Assembly: GCA_918807975.1 (NCBI GenBank)
Contig: OU964926.1
Coordinates: 2,356,001 to 2,420,000, forward strand
DNA length: 64,000 bases
Direction of reading: 5' to 3'
Source of the DNA: Aplidium turbinatum
Lineage: Eukaryota > Chordata > Ascidiacea > Aplousobranchia > Polyclinidae
The position numbers and the translations under genes were made by a program. Under the pieces are notes generated by a model. That model was given only the letters and a program-made list of their open reading frames with translations, did no database searches and was not told the origin of the DNA. Positions 12,501 to 22,078 of this stretch are shown here, in pieces (the first letter of the stretch is position 1; each line of letters starts with the position of its first letter).

Positions 12501-15500
12501 ATGCTATCCCAATACTGGCATTCCAATGACCATGAAATTATCTGATCTTTTTGTAGAACCCACCGCCATGGTGGATGATGGGGAAGTTATAACACGAGTC
12601 TGCTTCAAACTGCGGCATACTGCGCTAGGTGTTGTTGGGCTTGTAGGTTTGATGCCCACCAAGTCTCAGCATAAGGCAAGATGACATATTTAGAAGGGTA
12701 CGAAGATAAGCATCGAACACTCAATCTAAAATCTGCTCCGGTAGACAGAAGCCTGGACATCATAAAACAGATTCCTGTTATCTTCCAGGAAAGTTCAAAA
12801 CATGATGGGAGGTAGGGTGAGAATCTGCATCACCGGAGCCGCTCCTATCTCCACGGATGTTCTCAACTTTATGAGGGTCGCTCTTGGAGTCTACTTCTCA
12901 GAAGGTGAGGACAATTGGTCTCTACCCTGCTTTGTGATTGGTTTATTACTTGATGCAACAGACCAATCACAAGAATCCGACGAAGTTGTACTGTGATAAC
13001 AAGAGTATGAACACCACATCGCAGTGGTGGTTGCCATTCCTTATCATCGATTCTGTCGCACAACTTGTCTCGCAGACGTTTCGTTCAAACTATATTACCA
13101 CGGAAAGATGCTTTGTAAACTCCGAGTAAAATGCGGTTTTTATTTACGTATACAGTAGTTCCCGACATAACATGAAAGCATCGCTTTCGGAACTTTTAAG
13201 GCACTTAAAAAAATTGCACATCGAAGGGTACGGACAAACTGAGGCCACTGCGGCAATATCCTTCTCTCTGCCTGGTGACTTCACCTCTGGAAGCGTCGGT
13301 ACACCGGTTGCATCCAACGTTGTCAAACTGGTGGACGTCCCGGAGAAGAACTACTTCGCCAAAGACGGGAAAGGAGAAGTGTGCGCGAAAGGCACCAACA
13401 TCTTCCAGGGATACTACAAAGATAAGGAAAAGACAAAAGAAGCTTTGGATGAAGACGGCTGGCTCCATACGGGAGATGTTGGGACCTGGCTCCCGGTGAG
13501 TGCGGTCCGGGAATGAAAATGTGCCAGTCTACTTTACACTGAGTCGTTAAAATCTGTTTTGTGAGGTTGTAATCCCGATAAGGGTGACTGTTGAAACTAA
13601 ATATGACCCTCGAAAGAGGTTGCACTAAATCCACTGAAAACTTTCGATTCACCCCAGTTTTTCTGGTATGGTAAGAAACTGTACAACTTGTTTGGTACCG
13701 TAAGTATTGATCCAGCCTATTGGGTATTTCTTGCATTTTAGAACGGCGCTCTGAAGATAATTGACCGAAAGAAACACATTTTCAAGCTGGCGCAAGGCGA
13801 GTACATTGCACCGGAGAAGATCGAAGGTGTACTGGTTCAATCCCCTGCCGTGGCGCAAGTAAATTTTAGTTCGCTTTTCAACCTGTCAGGCTTGATGTGA
13901 CATTTATCATCAACTATGACAGCTGACACGTGGCGACATGCAAACATCCAAGAGGTTTTCCGTAAAAGACGCCCTCATAAAATTGCAAAAAAATGACCAC
14001 CCCCCATGTCCGCAAAATGTCCACACTGCGTTAATGTAAAATCCGCAATTTGCAACCCCCCGCCTGACAGCGGACGTCTTTTATGGACAGCCCCTTACGA
14101 AGAACCTAAGCCTCGTTTGTTGTAACAAAGCGTAATCGAATACACCAACTGACAATTCTCGCCCTGCAAGTCTACATACAAAGGGGGATGTTTTGTATTC
14201 GGCCACTTGAAGCAGTGGCGGTGGACAGGGGCCCAGATTGAAGTCGGTGATGTAATTGATGTGCTACACATTTTGGAGCTGTTCGCTTTAAATATAGATC
14301 TTAGAAAGTTGTTTTTGTTAAACAGCAAACATAATAAGCCACTTAATGTCTCAAAGGTTTGTGCAGATATAAAACGAAAGTACAAAGAAATAGATTGAAA
14401 CTTTTAAAAATGTATGAAAGCCGCAAATCTACAAATTGTTTGGTTTGTTTTGTTATTATATTGTTATCGTGTTGTGTTGTACAGTTTTGTGTGTACTTAA
14501 TGCCAATGAAGAGTTTCAATTCTTCGAGCGGGCTAGAGATATGTGCAGCCGAAAACGTTTGCAGCATTTTTTTCCTGTTGTAATGTAAAGAACGCCGGGT
14601 GGTTGCTTAGCAACGTTTGTTTACCGTTCAGCAAAGTAATTTCTCTAGCAGAGTTGATTGAGAGAGTTGTTCGACTCATCGCCTTCCTTGCGCAGGTTTT
14701 CCTCCACGGGGACAGCTTGAAGGCTTCTCTGGTGGCCGTTGTCGTACCGGACGCTGAAAGTTTCGTCGATTGGTGCAGCCACAAAGGGGTACATGGGGAC
14801 TTCGTGAGGTTGTGTGAGAACGATGCGGTCAATGGTTTAGTGCTGGAGGACATGTGCGCCATCGGAAGGAAGAGAGGTCTCAAGAGCTTTGAATTGGTAA
14901 GTCATCAGTGTTATAGGTTACGCCTTGTTCGTTTTAACGCTTTTAAGTTCTAATGATGATTTGTGACTTCACAATCACTGATCCACTCTTTCAGGTCATG
15001 GTCGGACTCATATACCAGCAGCAAATGACGTCACTACTTGACTTTATGTGCTTGCCAGCTTGATTGACTGTGGAAATCTTCACCTCGGATTGGGGAAGCT
15101 TCTGATAGTTTGGCAGCTTATTTCTGGCAGTTTCTCATACTAAGGCGTAGAAGCGTTGGACCACTGACGCAGGTTCGGTCACCGAGATTGACAGAGTGAA
15201 GTTCCTGATTGTTGAAGTGTTATTGTCTGTGACGTATTTCATCCATTTGGTGGATGAGGAGTATCCTTGAAGTACGTTGCTCAAGTGCACATTCCGAGTG
15301 CTGAACTATGATGTATTGATGTTACCGTTTCTTTGTTCACAAAGTGAGCGCTGAGTTTTTGTTCCGTTCTCGTTTAAAGAGCAACATTGAAGGTGTCTTC
15401 TTGACCTCGGCATGAGCCCAACTAACCAAAGCAATGTGTTCTTAGCCGAAGAAGATATTCCTGACTGGCGAGCTCTTTTCCATCGAGAACGACATGTTGA

Positions 15501-15583
15501 CTCCCACCTTCAAGTCACGACGACCTCAAATCCTCAAGCGATACCTCGAAGAAATAGAGCACATGTATGCTGGCCTCGACTGA
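454..15583 (+). CDS. ACSL: Long-chain acyl-CoA synthetase, ACSL1/5/6 class (13 exons, 5' incomplete)
   Basis: This enzyme joins long-chain fatty acids to CoA with ATP via an acyl-AMP intermediate. Family members sit in ER or outer mitochondrial membrane and feed lipid synthesis or beta-oxidation. Exons: 454-565, 1222-1289, 1657-1858, 3014-3222, 3824-3952, 9845-9948, 10226-10334, 12029-12156, 12789-12904, 13227-13495, 13742-13858, 14696-14896, 15446-15583. All have AG/GT borders and matching phases and give 633 residues plus TGA. Visible motifs are the ATP/AMP P-loop [11 protein letters not shown] (about 209-219), EGYGQTEA (about 392-399), GWLHTGD (470-476) and the fatty-acyl signature [21 protein letters not shown] region (490-510). 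Vertebrate ACSL1 has about 698 residues. The missing part is the N-terminal anchor, expected in an exon to the left. The order and spacing of motifs match ACSL1/5/6 rather than ACSL3/4, but I cannot choose a paralogue. No sign of decay. Confidence 0.96.
921..1003. repeat. Near-perfect palindrome, GATTCAACGT family
   Basis: Arms of about 40 bases (CAGAAAGCAAAATCCG..., ACATTGATTCAAC) meet at a short centre. The ends are CAG and CTG. It lies in ACSL intron a. The inner arm motif recurs elsewhere in the window. Confidence 0.8.
1222..1289 (+). CDS. ACSL: ACSL exon b
   Basis: It reads [10 protein letters not shown]...[10 protein letters not shown] between aatgcag and gtgagt. The NGPCLG and YEW residues are typical of the ACSL1/5/6 group. 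Confidence 0.93.
1657..1858 (+). CDS. ACSL: ACSL exon c
   Basis: It reads [12 protein letters not shown]... then [13 protein letters not shown] and [11 protein letters not shown], close to the ACSL1 QFIGIFAQNRPEW and [11 protein letters not shown] motifs. The donor is gtaagt and one base is left over. Confidence 0.95.
1859..3013. other. ACSL intron c, with tRNA-like block
   Basis: The intron is AT-rich and non-coding. Its last part, 2813-2886 on the minus strand, is tRNA-like: A-box-like TGGCTTAGTGATTAG and B-box GGGTTCGATACC. A proper T-stem does not form, so it is a SINE head or tRNA pseudogene rather than a gene. Nothing else is recognised. Confidence 0.5.
3014..3222 (+). CDS. ACSL: ACSL exon d
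   Basis: Acceptor atgcag, donor gtaaga. It encodes [18 protein letters not shown] through NLKEFV, the divergent segment between the PLYDTLG and P-loop motifs. The phase fits both neighbours. Confidence 0.9.
3824..3952 (+). CDS. ACSL: ACSL exon e, AMP-binding P-loop
   Basis: It encodes [22 protein letters not shown], the family's ATP/AMP signature, and ends GHD before gtaagt. It is followed by a 5.9-kb intron, the longest in the gene. Confidence 0.97.
4781..5060. mobile_element. hAT-like MITE (CAGGGGTGTAGTC ends)
   Basis: The ends CAGGGGTGTAGTCAGG and CTGGCTGCACCCCTG are inverted copies of the kind seen in hAT elements. The 8-bp flanks do not match well, so the insertion is old or the right end has shifted. 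No coding sequence. Confidence 0.5.
9134..9420 (+). repeat. tRNA-derived SINE, family 1, copy 1
   Basis: The head is tRNA-like (GATGGCGCAGCGGATATGG, then CTAACCTGGTTGG). The body carries GGCCGAGAGAAAATAACTGG and a tail near ACTTGGATTAAAGTAG. The same order of blocks recurs at 61327-61600, which defines the family. It lies in the long ACSL intron, sense orientation. Confidence 0.7.
9845..9948 (+). CDS. ACSL: ACSL exon f
   Basis: It reads [23 protein letters not shown] and ends FYAGAK across the junction. YLPLAHxFERV is a conserved ACSL motif. Confidence 0.95.
10226..10334 (+). CDS. ACSL: ACSL exon g
   Basis: It reads [15 protein letters not shown] then [18 protein letters not shown], matching ACSL1 GFFQGDIRLLMDDL and PTVFPVVPRLLNRM. 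Acceptor tttctag, donor gtagga. Confidence 0.95.
10533..11884. mobile_element. TIR element with AATAAGGCCC repeats
   Basis: The ends are GCAGCTAATAAGGCCC and GGGCTTATTAGCTAC. Inside, 10541-10590 and 10905-10970 form a second inverted pair (CGCGAAAATTTTTTTCCCACG). AATAAGGCCC also recurs near 11676 and 11700. A tRNA-like block lies at 10644-10710 (GGTTGGTTCAGTGGT; GGGTTCGACGCCC). No target duplication is clear. It lies in ACSL intron g. Confidence 0.5.
12029..12156 (+). CDS. ACSL: ACSL exon h
   Basis: It reads [15 protein letters not shown]... then [12 protein letters not shown]. It corresponds to the ACSL segment ending LWDRLIFHK, with donor gtatgt and two bases left over. Confidence 0.9.
12157..12788. 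other. ACSL intron h, nothing recognised
   Basis: Mixed-composition intron sequence. I see no open frame of note, no terminal repeats and no tRNA-like boxes. Confidence 0.4.
12789..12904 (+). CDS. ACSL: ACSL exon i
   Basis: It reads [20 protein letters not shown] and ends ALGVYFSEG across the junction. GGRVRxxxTGAAP is conserved in ACSL. Confidence 0.95.
13227..13495 (+). CDS. ACSL: ACSL exon j
   Basis: It encodes [44 protein letters not shown] and [13 protein letters not shown]. The acceptor (acatcgaag) has a poor pyrimidine tract, but it is the only site that preserves EGYGQTE and the frame. An upstream AG at 13199-13200 would bring in a stop. Confidence 0.93.
13742..13858 (+). CDS. ACSL: ACSL exon k, fatty-acyl binding signature
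   Basis: It reads [20 protein letters not shown] and YIAPEKIEG, nearly identical to vertebrate ACSL1. Acceptor gcattttag, donor gtaaat. Confidence 0.96.
13951..14096. repeat. Short MITE (TAAAAGACG ends)
   Basis: Inverted ends AAGAGGTTTTCCGTAAAAGACG and AAGGGGCTGTCCATAAAAGACG differ at a few bases. The element is 146 bp and non-coding, in ACSL intron k. The rest of that intron (14097-14695) shows nothing else. Confidence 0.5.
14696..14896 (+). CDS. ACSL: ACSL exon l
   Basis: It reads [19 protein letters not shown] through KRGLKSFEL, matching ACSL1 VFVHGESLQAFLIAIVVPD and GLKPFEQ. Donor gtaagt. Confidence 0.95.
15446..15583 (+). CDS. ACSL: ACSL last exon and stop
   Basis: It reads [20 protein letters not shown] then [16 protein letters not shown] and ends AGLD with TGA at 15581. 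This matches the ACSL C-terminus (ELFSIDNGLLTPTMKAKRP). Acceptor tgttcttag. Confidence 0.93.
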   Translation, partial: PKKIFLTGELFSIENDMLTPTFKSRRPQILKRYLEEIEHMYAGLD

Positions 15584-18241
15584 GCGGCGGTTAAGACTTG
15601 ATTACGTTATGCAAAGTTCAATTGTCATGAAAACAAAACATTTTTGACTAAAATATTCTAACTTGTCTAACCTTCAGCTCTTAGGTTACGATGACGCGAT
15701 GTCGCAAATGCTTTCATGTCGCCCAGGAAGTTCTAGCTGAGCATCACTCCCTTTTTCGAATTTAAGGATGGATCTGCTCCTTTTTCATCTACAAAATTTA
15801 CAAACCAAATGTGGGCACCTACGCTTTGGTATTGACCGTGTGGCAGCAATTTGATATTTCGAATTTTGGCTGGTAACTAAAAAAGCTTCTTCCTTTTTCA
15901 CATTGTTTACAATGAAGTGTAAATATTAAATTAAACGTCCTTTGCCGTTTAATTTTGCAAGATTGTGGTATGCATGCGGCATTACTCGCAAAACAAACTT
16001 TCAGTGAGAAGCTTTCGAACTTGTTTTAAAAAAACTTTGCAGGATTTACAAATCAGCTCAAATTTTCAACTAGCGTCAAATGATGAATACGAAACGAACG
16101 TGCTCGAATTTGGCTCATGGAGTTGAGATGAAACTGGACAATTCCACGTTTTTCTATAATTCGGCGATTGTCAATACTTTATAACGCTACTCTCGTCTTG
16201 CAGTCGTGAGCGAAATTGTGCAGCTAGGCCACTATGGTGAAGCCTTTAGTTGTTCTGTGCCGAAACACGATTGTAATTGCCATCTTGCACACCACGGTCC
16301 GGCCACTGAAGCAGTCAGTGAAATATCTGAGAAGGCTTTCAAAAACTTGCTACACACTCACATGATTTCATAAGTTCTTCCAACACTTCTACGACGGACT
16401 ACGTGAGGGAAACACTAAAATATTTACCCTGCTCAGCAAGAAAACTCCGAGATAATCATATTTTTACAAAAAGCATTCCTATTAAAATTTTGTATTTCTT
16501 AATATTTATTTTATTCATGCTCGAGTTTTTTACCTTAAACTGAAGATATTCTTGCGACATGTCAAATAAGTTCCACTAGGTACTTTTCACTCTTCATATT
16601 GATTTATTTTGTTTGGTTTTGGTTGAATTTGTTCGTTGGAAATGTTTTTTTCTTTGAATTCTTCACCATTAACCTCGTTCCGCATGACTGACGAGTAGGT
16701 CACCTGATTCATTGATCTATAGGTTTCGTTCTTTTGTATTGATTGTAATATTTTTGTCACCTAATGTTAGATCGGTTGGCTAGATTATCTCCGACGCTTC
16801 ACGTTACTCGCTAATCCGTAACAACCTAACGATTTCGTTCCATCGGTTGTCTTGGCTCGGTTTCTTCAGGCAAAATTTCATTGAAAGATTCCAATGACGA
16901 CCACTGATGGGCTGAGGACAACGTTTTCTAAATTATTTACTTTGCCGGCTACTCAAGGAGGCTTGTAGCAACCATGTCTAATTAAGTTTGTTCCTGCTGT
17001 TTGGGCAGTCTAGCTGATTCGGTCATTGCTCTCTGGTTACATCCGGTTGACACCGCATTCCACGAAATGGATCACTGACCTAGTCTTTCTGTGACCCAGC
17101 CGATACGTGATTCCCCTTCGTCCCTCAAACCTTGATTTTACCTGTAACCTCAATGTGACCTGAACTGGTACAAATCCTGGCAACGACATGCCAACCATGG
17201 AGGGGGCATGATGCTATTGCGATCTTCCAGGTTTAAAATAAAAGATTCGTTTCCGAGGTAAAATCATTTGCAATAGGGTGGCAATTGACTAGTAGACCGT
17301 ATGGCCGTCTCCTTGTCGGTATGGGAACTTGTGTAACTTTTGCATTGTGTATATTAATTGCATATTTCAAACATGTACCTATGTTCCTGTTACTGACAAA
17401 TAAAACATTGATTGATTGCAACAATTCATTTAAACCATTTCGAACCAGGTCGTTTCCATCATACAAGCTGGCCATCCTATTCAACAACTCGGATCAGCAA
17501 CCGAATGTGTTTTTATCTTCAGTTTGCGATTCATCGAACTCGGCATATAGCATGATATTGCGGTCACTGCTTTCATCCGAGGCGCTCGTCTGTTGCCGCA
17601 TTACTCATTGACGTTAGGGCAGTGATTGATAAATATTAAATGACTTACCGGTACTTATTTATTCGCTTTGTCATTAAACTTACGGCCCCACCACACACCA
17701 GTTTTGGTTTTGAGGCTCTGAACATTTCAGCTGCACCCCACTTTTGACTCCACAACCGACATGATGAGCGATGGTTTAATCGGGCAATATTTTCGCTTCT
17801 ACAAACTAAATGAGTTCCATAACACAATCTTCAAGATCGTTCAAAAGCTCCGGAAACCCCAGTAATTGCAAGAACATGAATCGGATAGAAAATGCTTTTG
17901 TTTGGTAGCGTACGGTGACCATGTTTTGGGTATCAACTTTTTTTTTTTAAGTTCTATACAACATAACCTACTTAATTTTCACAGTGACTCTTTATATCAC
18001 TTCAGTTGATTTTGATATGATCTGAACAGCTATTGAGCAAACTACAAACCTAGTGTGTGCTTACACTTTACAGCATGCTGAAAAAAGTGAACACCCAAAA
18101 CAATGGTCATCGTACGTCACGGCTGCCCATGCATTACAAGGAACTATCAGGTTATTTTTTCACTGAAATCGGTTGGTTGGTTTTGAAATTGGAATCTTTA
18201 TTTTCGGACTGACCAAGCCTTAATAAGTTGTTCCTGGTAGT
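15584..18241. other. ACSL 3' region and intergenic DNA
   Basis: After the ACSL stop there is no further coding signal. Possible poly(A) signals are ATTAAA at 15925 and AATAAA at 17237 and 17399. I cannot tell which is used. Open frames at 17233-17611 have no recognisable domain and look like chance. Confidence 0.4.
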
Positions 18242-18392
18242 CAGAGGTGGGCAAAGTTACTTTCAAAAGTAACTGAGTAACAGTTACTTGGCCAAAATAG
18301 TAACTGAGTTACCGTACCGTTACAGTTACCGATTTCAAAAATGTAACTAGTTACTAGTTACTGTACTTTCAGTTACTCATAAATCTCAACAT

Positions 18393-18457
18393 AAACGCTG
18401 TAATCCAAATTTAAACAAACAATTGTTTGCGGGAGGCCCATCCATTCTCCTCAACAT
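18393..18457 (+). mobile_element. Small relic of the Penelope-like element 3' coding end
   Basis: About 65 bases (AACGCTGTAATCCAAATTTA through TTCTCCTCAACAT) match the last codons of the Penelope-like ORFs at 36905-36957 and 40590-40650 with a few changes. It is a broken fragment embedded in the surrounding hAT-like element. Confidence 0.75.
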
Positions 18458-18587
18458 CGACTTCCGATTTTGAATCGAGAAAACAATGATGTAATAAGGT
18501 TGCGAACAGTGAACGTAACACCGAGACTCCGGGTCCTGAATACTCCAAAACTACGGCTCCTGTACACCTCTGGCAGCTATATACGAC

Positions 18588-18979
18588 GGTAGCCACTTTA
18601 ACAAGTCGAAATTCTGCCACTGCGAATGGCTACAATGCAACCGTCAACCAATCAGAACATGTTATAAGAGGCTACCGTCCAATCGTGACCCTTCTAGCAC
18701 TCAGCCAGAGAGTTATTGCTTGTTTTGAACTTTATTTGGTAATTACAGAAGAAAAAGAGCAATAACAGTAGTGGAAATCGAACCCGCGTCAATGAAATGA
18801 CTACTGTCTAGCCCTAACCCCTGAGCCAACCAGCTGACAAAAAATCCATCACTTAATTTGCTTTCTATCATCTTCTTTTCGCCATTTTTTGCGTCACTTA
18901 AACCGTAGCGTATGATTGGTTGGCGGTTTCATTCTAGTCAAGTTTAGTGGCAGAATGTCGACTTGTTAAAGTGGCTACC
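18588..18979. mobile_element. TIR element C carrying a tRNA-like core
   Basis: The ends GGTAGCCACTTTAACAAGTC are inverted copies over about 40 bases. The core at 18766-18838, minus strand, is tRNA-like: TGGCTCAGGGGTTAGG (A-box region) and GCGGGTTCGATTTCC (B box). The left flank TATACGAC is an 8-bp target candidate. Element B follows after 10 bases. Confidence 0.7.
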
Positions 18980-18989
18980 ATACCCGACA

Positions 18990-19394
18990 GGTAGGCACTT
19001 TAACGTAGGACAGTTTTCCATACGAATCAGCTGATTTCAGTCATGTGACTCAGTACGTGATATTCCGATCTTCTCCTATCTTTTCCGATCTTCTCGACCG
19101 ATCTTCCCCAAAGATTTTTAATACAGTACAAAGAAAATTAAGTGAATGTATCGCCACAAGCAGTGTGGCCTAATGGGTTAAGGTTAGGGCAAGGGAATAG
19201 TCATTTCGATTGCGTGGGTTCAATTCCCACCCTATACTAATGTTCTTTTTTCTTCTGCACCTGAACTGAGTGCAAGAAGGATCTTATTGACTGTAATCAA
19301 TTGAGTTTATAAGGTTACAATCATAATGGCGTGAGTCACATGACTGCAAACAGCTGATTCGCATGGAAAACTGTCCTACGTTAAAGTGCCTACC
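18990..19394. mobile_element. TIR element B carrying a tRNA-like core
   Basis: The inverted ends GGTAGGCACTTTAACGTAGG...CAGCTGATT run for about 65 bases. The core at 19161-19238, plus strand, is tRNA-like: GTGGCCTAATGGGTTAAGG and GTGGGTTCAATTCCCAC, with a T-arm able to pair. The right flank is TATACGAC, the same 8 bases found left of element C. Confidence 0.72.
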
Positions 19395-20026
19395 TATACG
19401 ACAAGTCTGAACTGAGCTATCAAGTGTTGCCAAACACTTTTGCTAAACATTGCATAGGCTAGAAAGTCACATATTGATCAATCACCAAAAGCAACTAATT
19501 TAGCCAAATCAGTTCTGAAAAAGAGCCAAATCACCAAACCATAAATATGAAGCCAAACGTCTTAAAAAATCGCCAGATTTCTGGATTTTGGCGATGAATT
19601 CGCCAATATGGCAATCCTGCTCCATAAGATCACAAAACAAAAGCGCCGCACATGGGCAGTGCTGCTCCGATACAGCTGCGAGAAGAATGCATTATTGCGC
19701 AACGCGCAGCTAACACGCATAAAGCATGACACAAACATGTGCAGAGAAATGGACGGCAATTAGAAACACAAATTTAAATGCAAAAGTAACTTGTAACTGT
19801 AACTGTTGAAAAAGTGCTAAAATAGGAACTAGTTACCGCGTTTCGTTACTTTTGGAAAATAGTAACGAAGTTACCGTTACAGTTACTCAAAAAGTGACGA
19901 AACGCGGTAATTGCATAAATTTTTTAGTTATGTTGAGTAGATTTTTTTGTAGGCTAATTCAATGTTTTTAAAAGCTGATGAGGAGGTCTTTTGAAATGTC
20001 GGGGTGACTTTGAATACCATTTAAAG

Positions 20027-20974
20027 CAGGGATGTCCAACTTTTTATTATAGAGGGCCACATTGTCACTTGAAATAATTCAATGGGCCGCAGAACCTATT
20101 GAATTTCAAGAAAAATGGGTAGCTTACATAAAGAAACAATTAAAAACTATTAATTTCATCTTTGAAAAAAGGAACAAATAACGCACACATAGAAAGAAAC
20201 AAAAATTTATTTCTACAATGCAAAGTCAATGAGATTTTTGACATTGTTTTTCAGCTAACATGTTATCAACATTTGCATTAAAGGACGTTGTCTTGATTCT
20301 TAGGATCTTTGCTAAGTGTTTGTCGGTCAATCTGTTTCTTTCGGCAGTTTTGATGTTTTTCATGGATGAAAATAACAGCTCGCAACAATATGTGCTGCCC
20401 CACATGCACAATAATTTTTTGGACAAATTAACTAATTTATTTAATTCATAACCTGAATGCAATGGTTTATAAAATAAAGGAAGAGTATGTTCTCTGTGGA
20501 AAGTTTTCAAGCTTTCTCGACTTTGCAGTTCTATCACTTCAAGTTGGAATTCGGATGGCGCTTATCCCATTGAAATGAAAATGGGTCACTAAATACTTTT
20601 AATTCAATTTCAATCTTTTCGAAGTCAGAAAATCTGACTGTAAATTCTTCAAGCAAATCTTCACATAACTTAGCACACTTTTCATAGTTTACAGAACAGT
20701 CTTGAGCGCTTTCAGATAGACTACGAAAATGTACAATTTCGCCAGCTGTCAGTTGTGCTTTAATTCTTCGAGTCTTTTAGTTATATTTATTATAATCATG
20801 TTGCTCCCATACTATATGCTACTATTACTACGCCCCTAAAAGCTGACTGGTACATTTTAATTAGGCTAAGGTTGAAAGTTCAAAATACTGCTTCGAGTAA
20901 AAATGACTAGGGGGCGGCACAAAAATCTCAGGCGGCCGCACTGTGGCGCGCGGGCAGCAGGTTGGACATCCCTG
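20027..20974 (-). mobile_element. hAT DNA transposon relic (948 bp)
   Basis: The inverted ends are CAGGGATGTCCAACTTTTT and AGGTTGGACATCCCTG. An exact 8-bp target duplication ATTTAAAG flanks it (20019-20026, 20975-20982). The minus-strand frame 20537-20226 encodes a hAT C-terminal dimerisation block (CMWGSTYCCELLFSSMKNIK, RNRLTDKHLAKILRI), as in ZBED/GTF2IRD2-like transposases. The N-terminal part of the transposase is missing, so this is an internally deleted copy. Confidence 0.85.
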
Positions 20975-20982
20975 ATTTAAAG

Positions 20983-21523
20983 TGTCATCGACTCATTGTG
21001 TACCGAGCTTTTCCACATTAATATTGCTATTATAAACTAGCTATCATTCGTTATCAAGGTCATTTCAAAATTACAAATTGCTTTCTGTATAGCCTAAGAC
21101 AAAAGTAGTGGGAGAAGTAGCAGTTACCGCGCGCTAGCCTACTATAGCCCGAGTAGCGGGAGCGCGCTACTTTTAAAGTAGCGGATACCCAGCTCCGGTG
21201 AGATCTTTCTCGGTTAAATAGCCTAGACACCTCTTGGATCGATCAAATGTCTGTAAACAAAGCTTCGGCGAAATCGATACAGAATGAAATAGGCTACAAA
21301 AAAGAGTCAAATAGAACTTGATTTTTATCAGACCAGAAGGAGCCCTCAGAGCAAAAAATACAGTTGAGCACGTCGCCATTGGTTTTTCGTTGAAAAAAAA
21401 ACATAATTTTGTTGGCTGAACTAATTAGTCTATAGGCTATAACGTAATAAAGTACCGGTAGGCTAAAACATGTGATAATTTAGTGACATAAAATACATTC
21501 TTTTTACCAAATGTTACACATAT
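20983..21523. other. Intergenic, nothing recognised
   Basis: AT-rich sequence with a short GC-rich patch near 21130-21175. No coding, tRNA-like or terminal-repeat signal. Confidence 0.4.
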
Positions 21524-22078
21524 AGAAAAATCCGTCATTTTGCATTGATTCAACGTTTTTTTTTTTTTCAACCACGCTGAGATATCCACCAAAGCAGCGG
21601 CTAAAATCAAGAAAGCCATTTGTACGCGCTGCTTCTGGCACCTTCTGGCAGCCTCTGGTGGAAGCCCTAGCAAACAGTGGTGCCACGCGGCGTGGTGTGA
21701 ACAATGGTCAAGCAGCACGTCCCCACTTCGCCAAGTATTCAGATCCCCGTCCGACAACCAGCTGGGACATGGCCTCTCTAGACTTGCCTCATTAAGGCGT
21801 AACCGTTTGCTCACTGGTGTTGGACGCTATGGTGCAGACATGTTGCGTTGGGGCTTGGCAGAGAGTGCTGCTTGTGAGTGTGGCGAAATGCAGACGGCAG
21901 CCCACATTATCAAGGATTGCCGGCTATATAGATCACCCCATGGTATGGAAGGCCTAATTTCCATCGATGACGACACCAGGCAGTGGCTAACCAACGGATG
22001 CCCTGACATATAGCGACAATACGAGAGAAGAAGAAGAAGATTTAACGTTTGCAAACGTTAAATTAATGTAAAAATGAC
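21524..22078. mobile_element. Palindromic MITE split by a LINE tail
   Basis: The left arm (AAAATCCGTCATTTTGCATT, GATTCAACG) and right arm (AACGTTAAATTAATG, AAAAATGACG) belong to the GATTCAACGT palindrome family. The centre is replaced by the LINE fragment at 21560-22038. Confidence 0.65.
21560..22038 (+). mobile_element. Non-LTR LINE, 3' coding tail
   Basis: The frame ending at 22013 encodes the C-terminal LINE tail after reverse transcriptase: NRLLTGVGRYGADMLRWGLA, then a Cys/His cluster C-x-C-x(8)-H-x(4)-C (ACECGEMQTAAHIIKDC) and TRQWLTNGCPDI. The 3' end is GAAGAAGAAGA, as in the minus-strand copy at 27857. It is a 5'-truncated dead copy. Confidence 0.8.

Larger units (their letters stand above)
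18242..19895. mobile_element. hAT-like element with GTAACT-rich ends, host to nested insertions
   Basis: The left end CAGAGGTGGGCAAAGTTACT is followed by many copies of AGTAACTGAGTTAC; 19790-19890 carries the inverted counterpart (TAGTAACGAAGTTACC). The extreme right end is unclear. Its interior contains a Penelope fragment (18393-18457) and two tRNA-bearing TIR elements (18588-19394). No transposase domain is visible. Confidence 0.55.

Noticed and set aside
19161-19238. Possible functional tRNA gene, plus strand
   Set aside because: The T arm pairs, but a closed acceptor stem is lacking and it lies inside a TIR element together with a related inverted copy.
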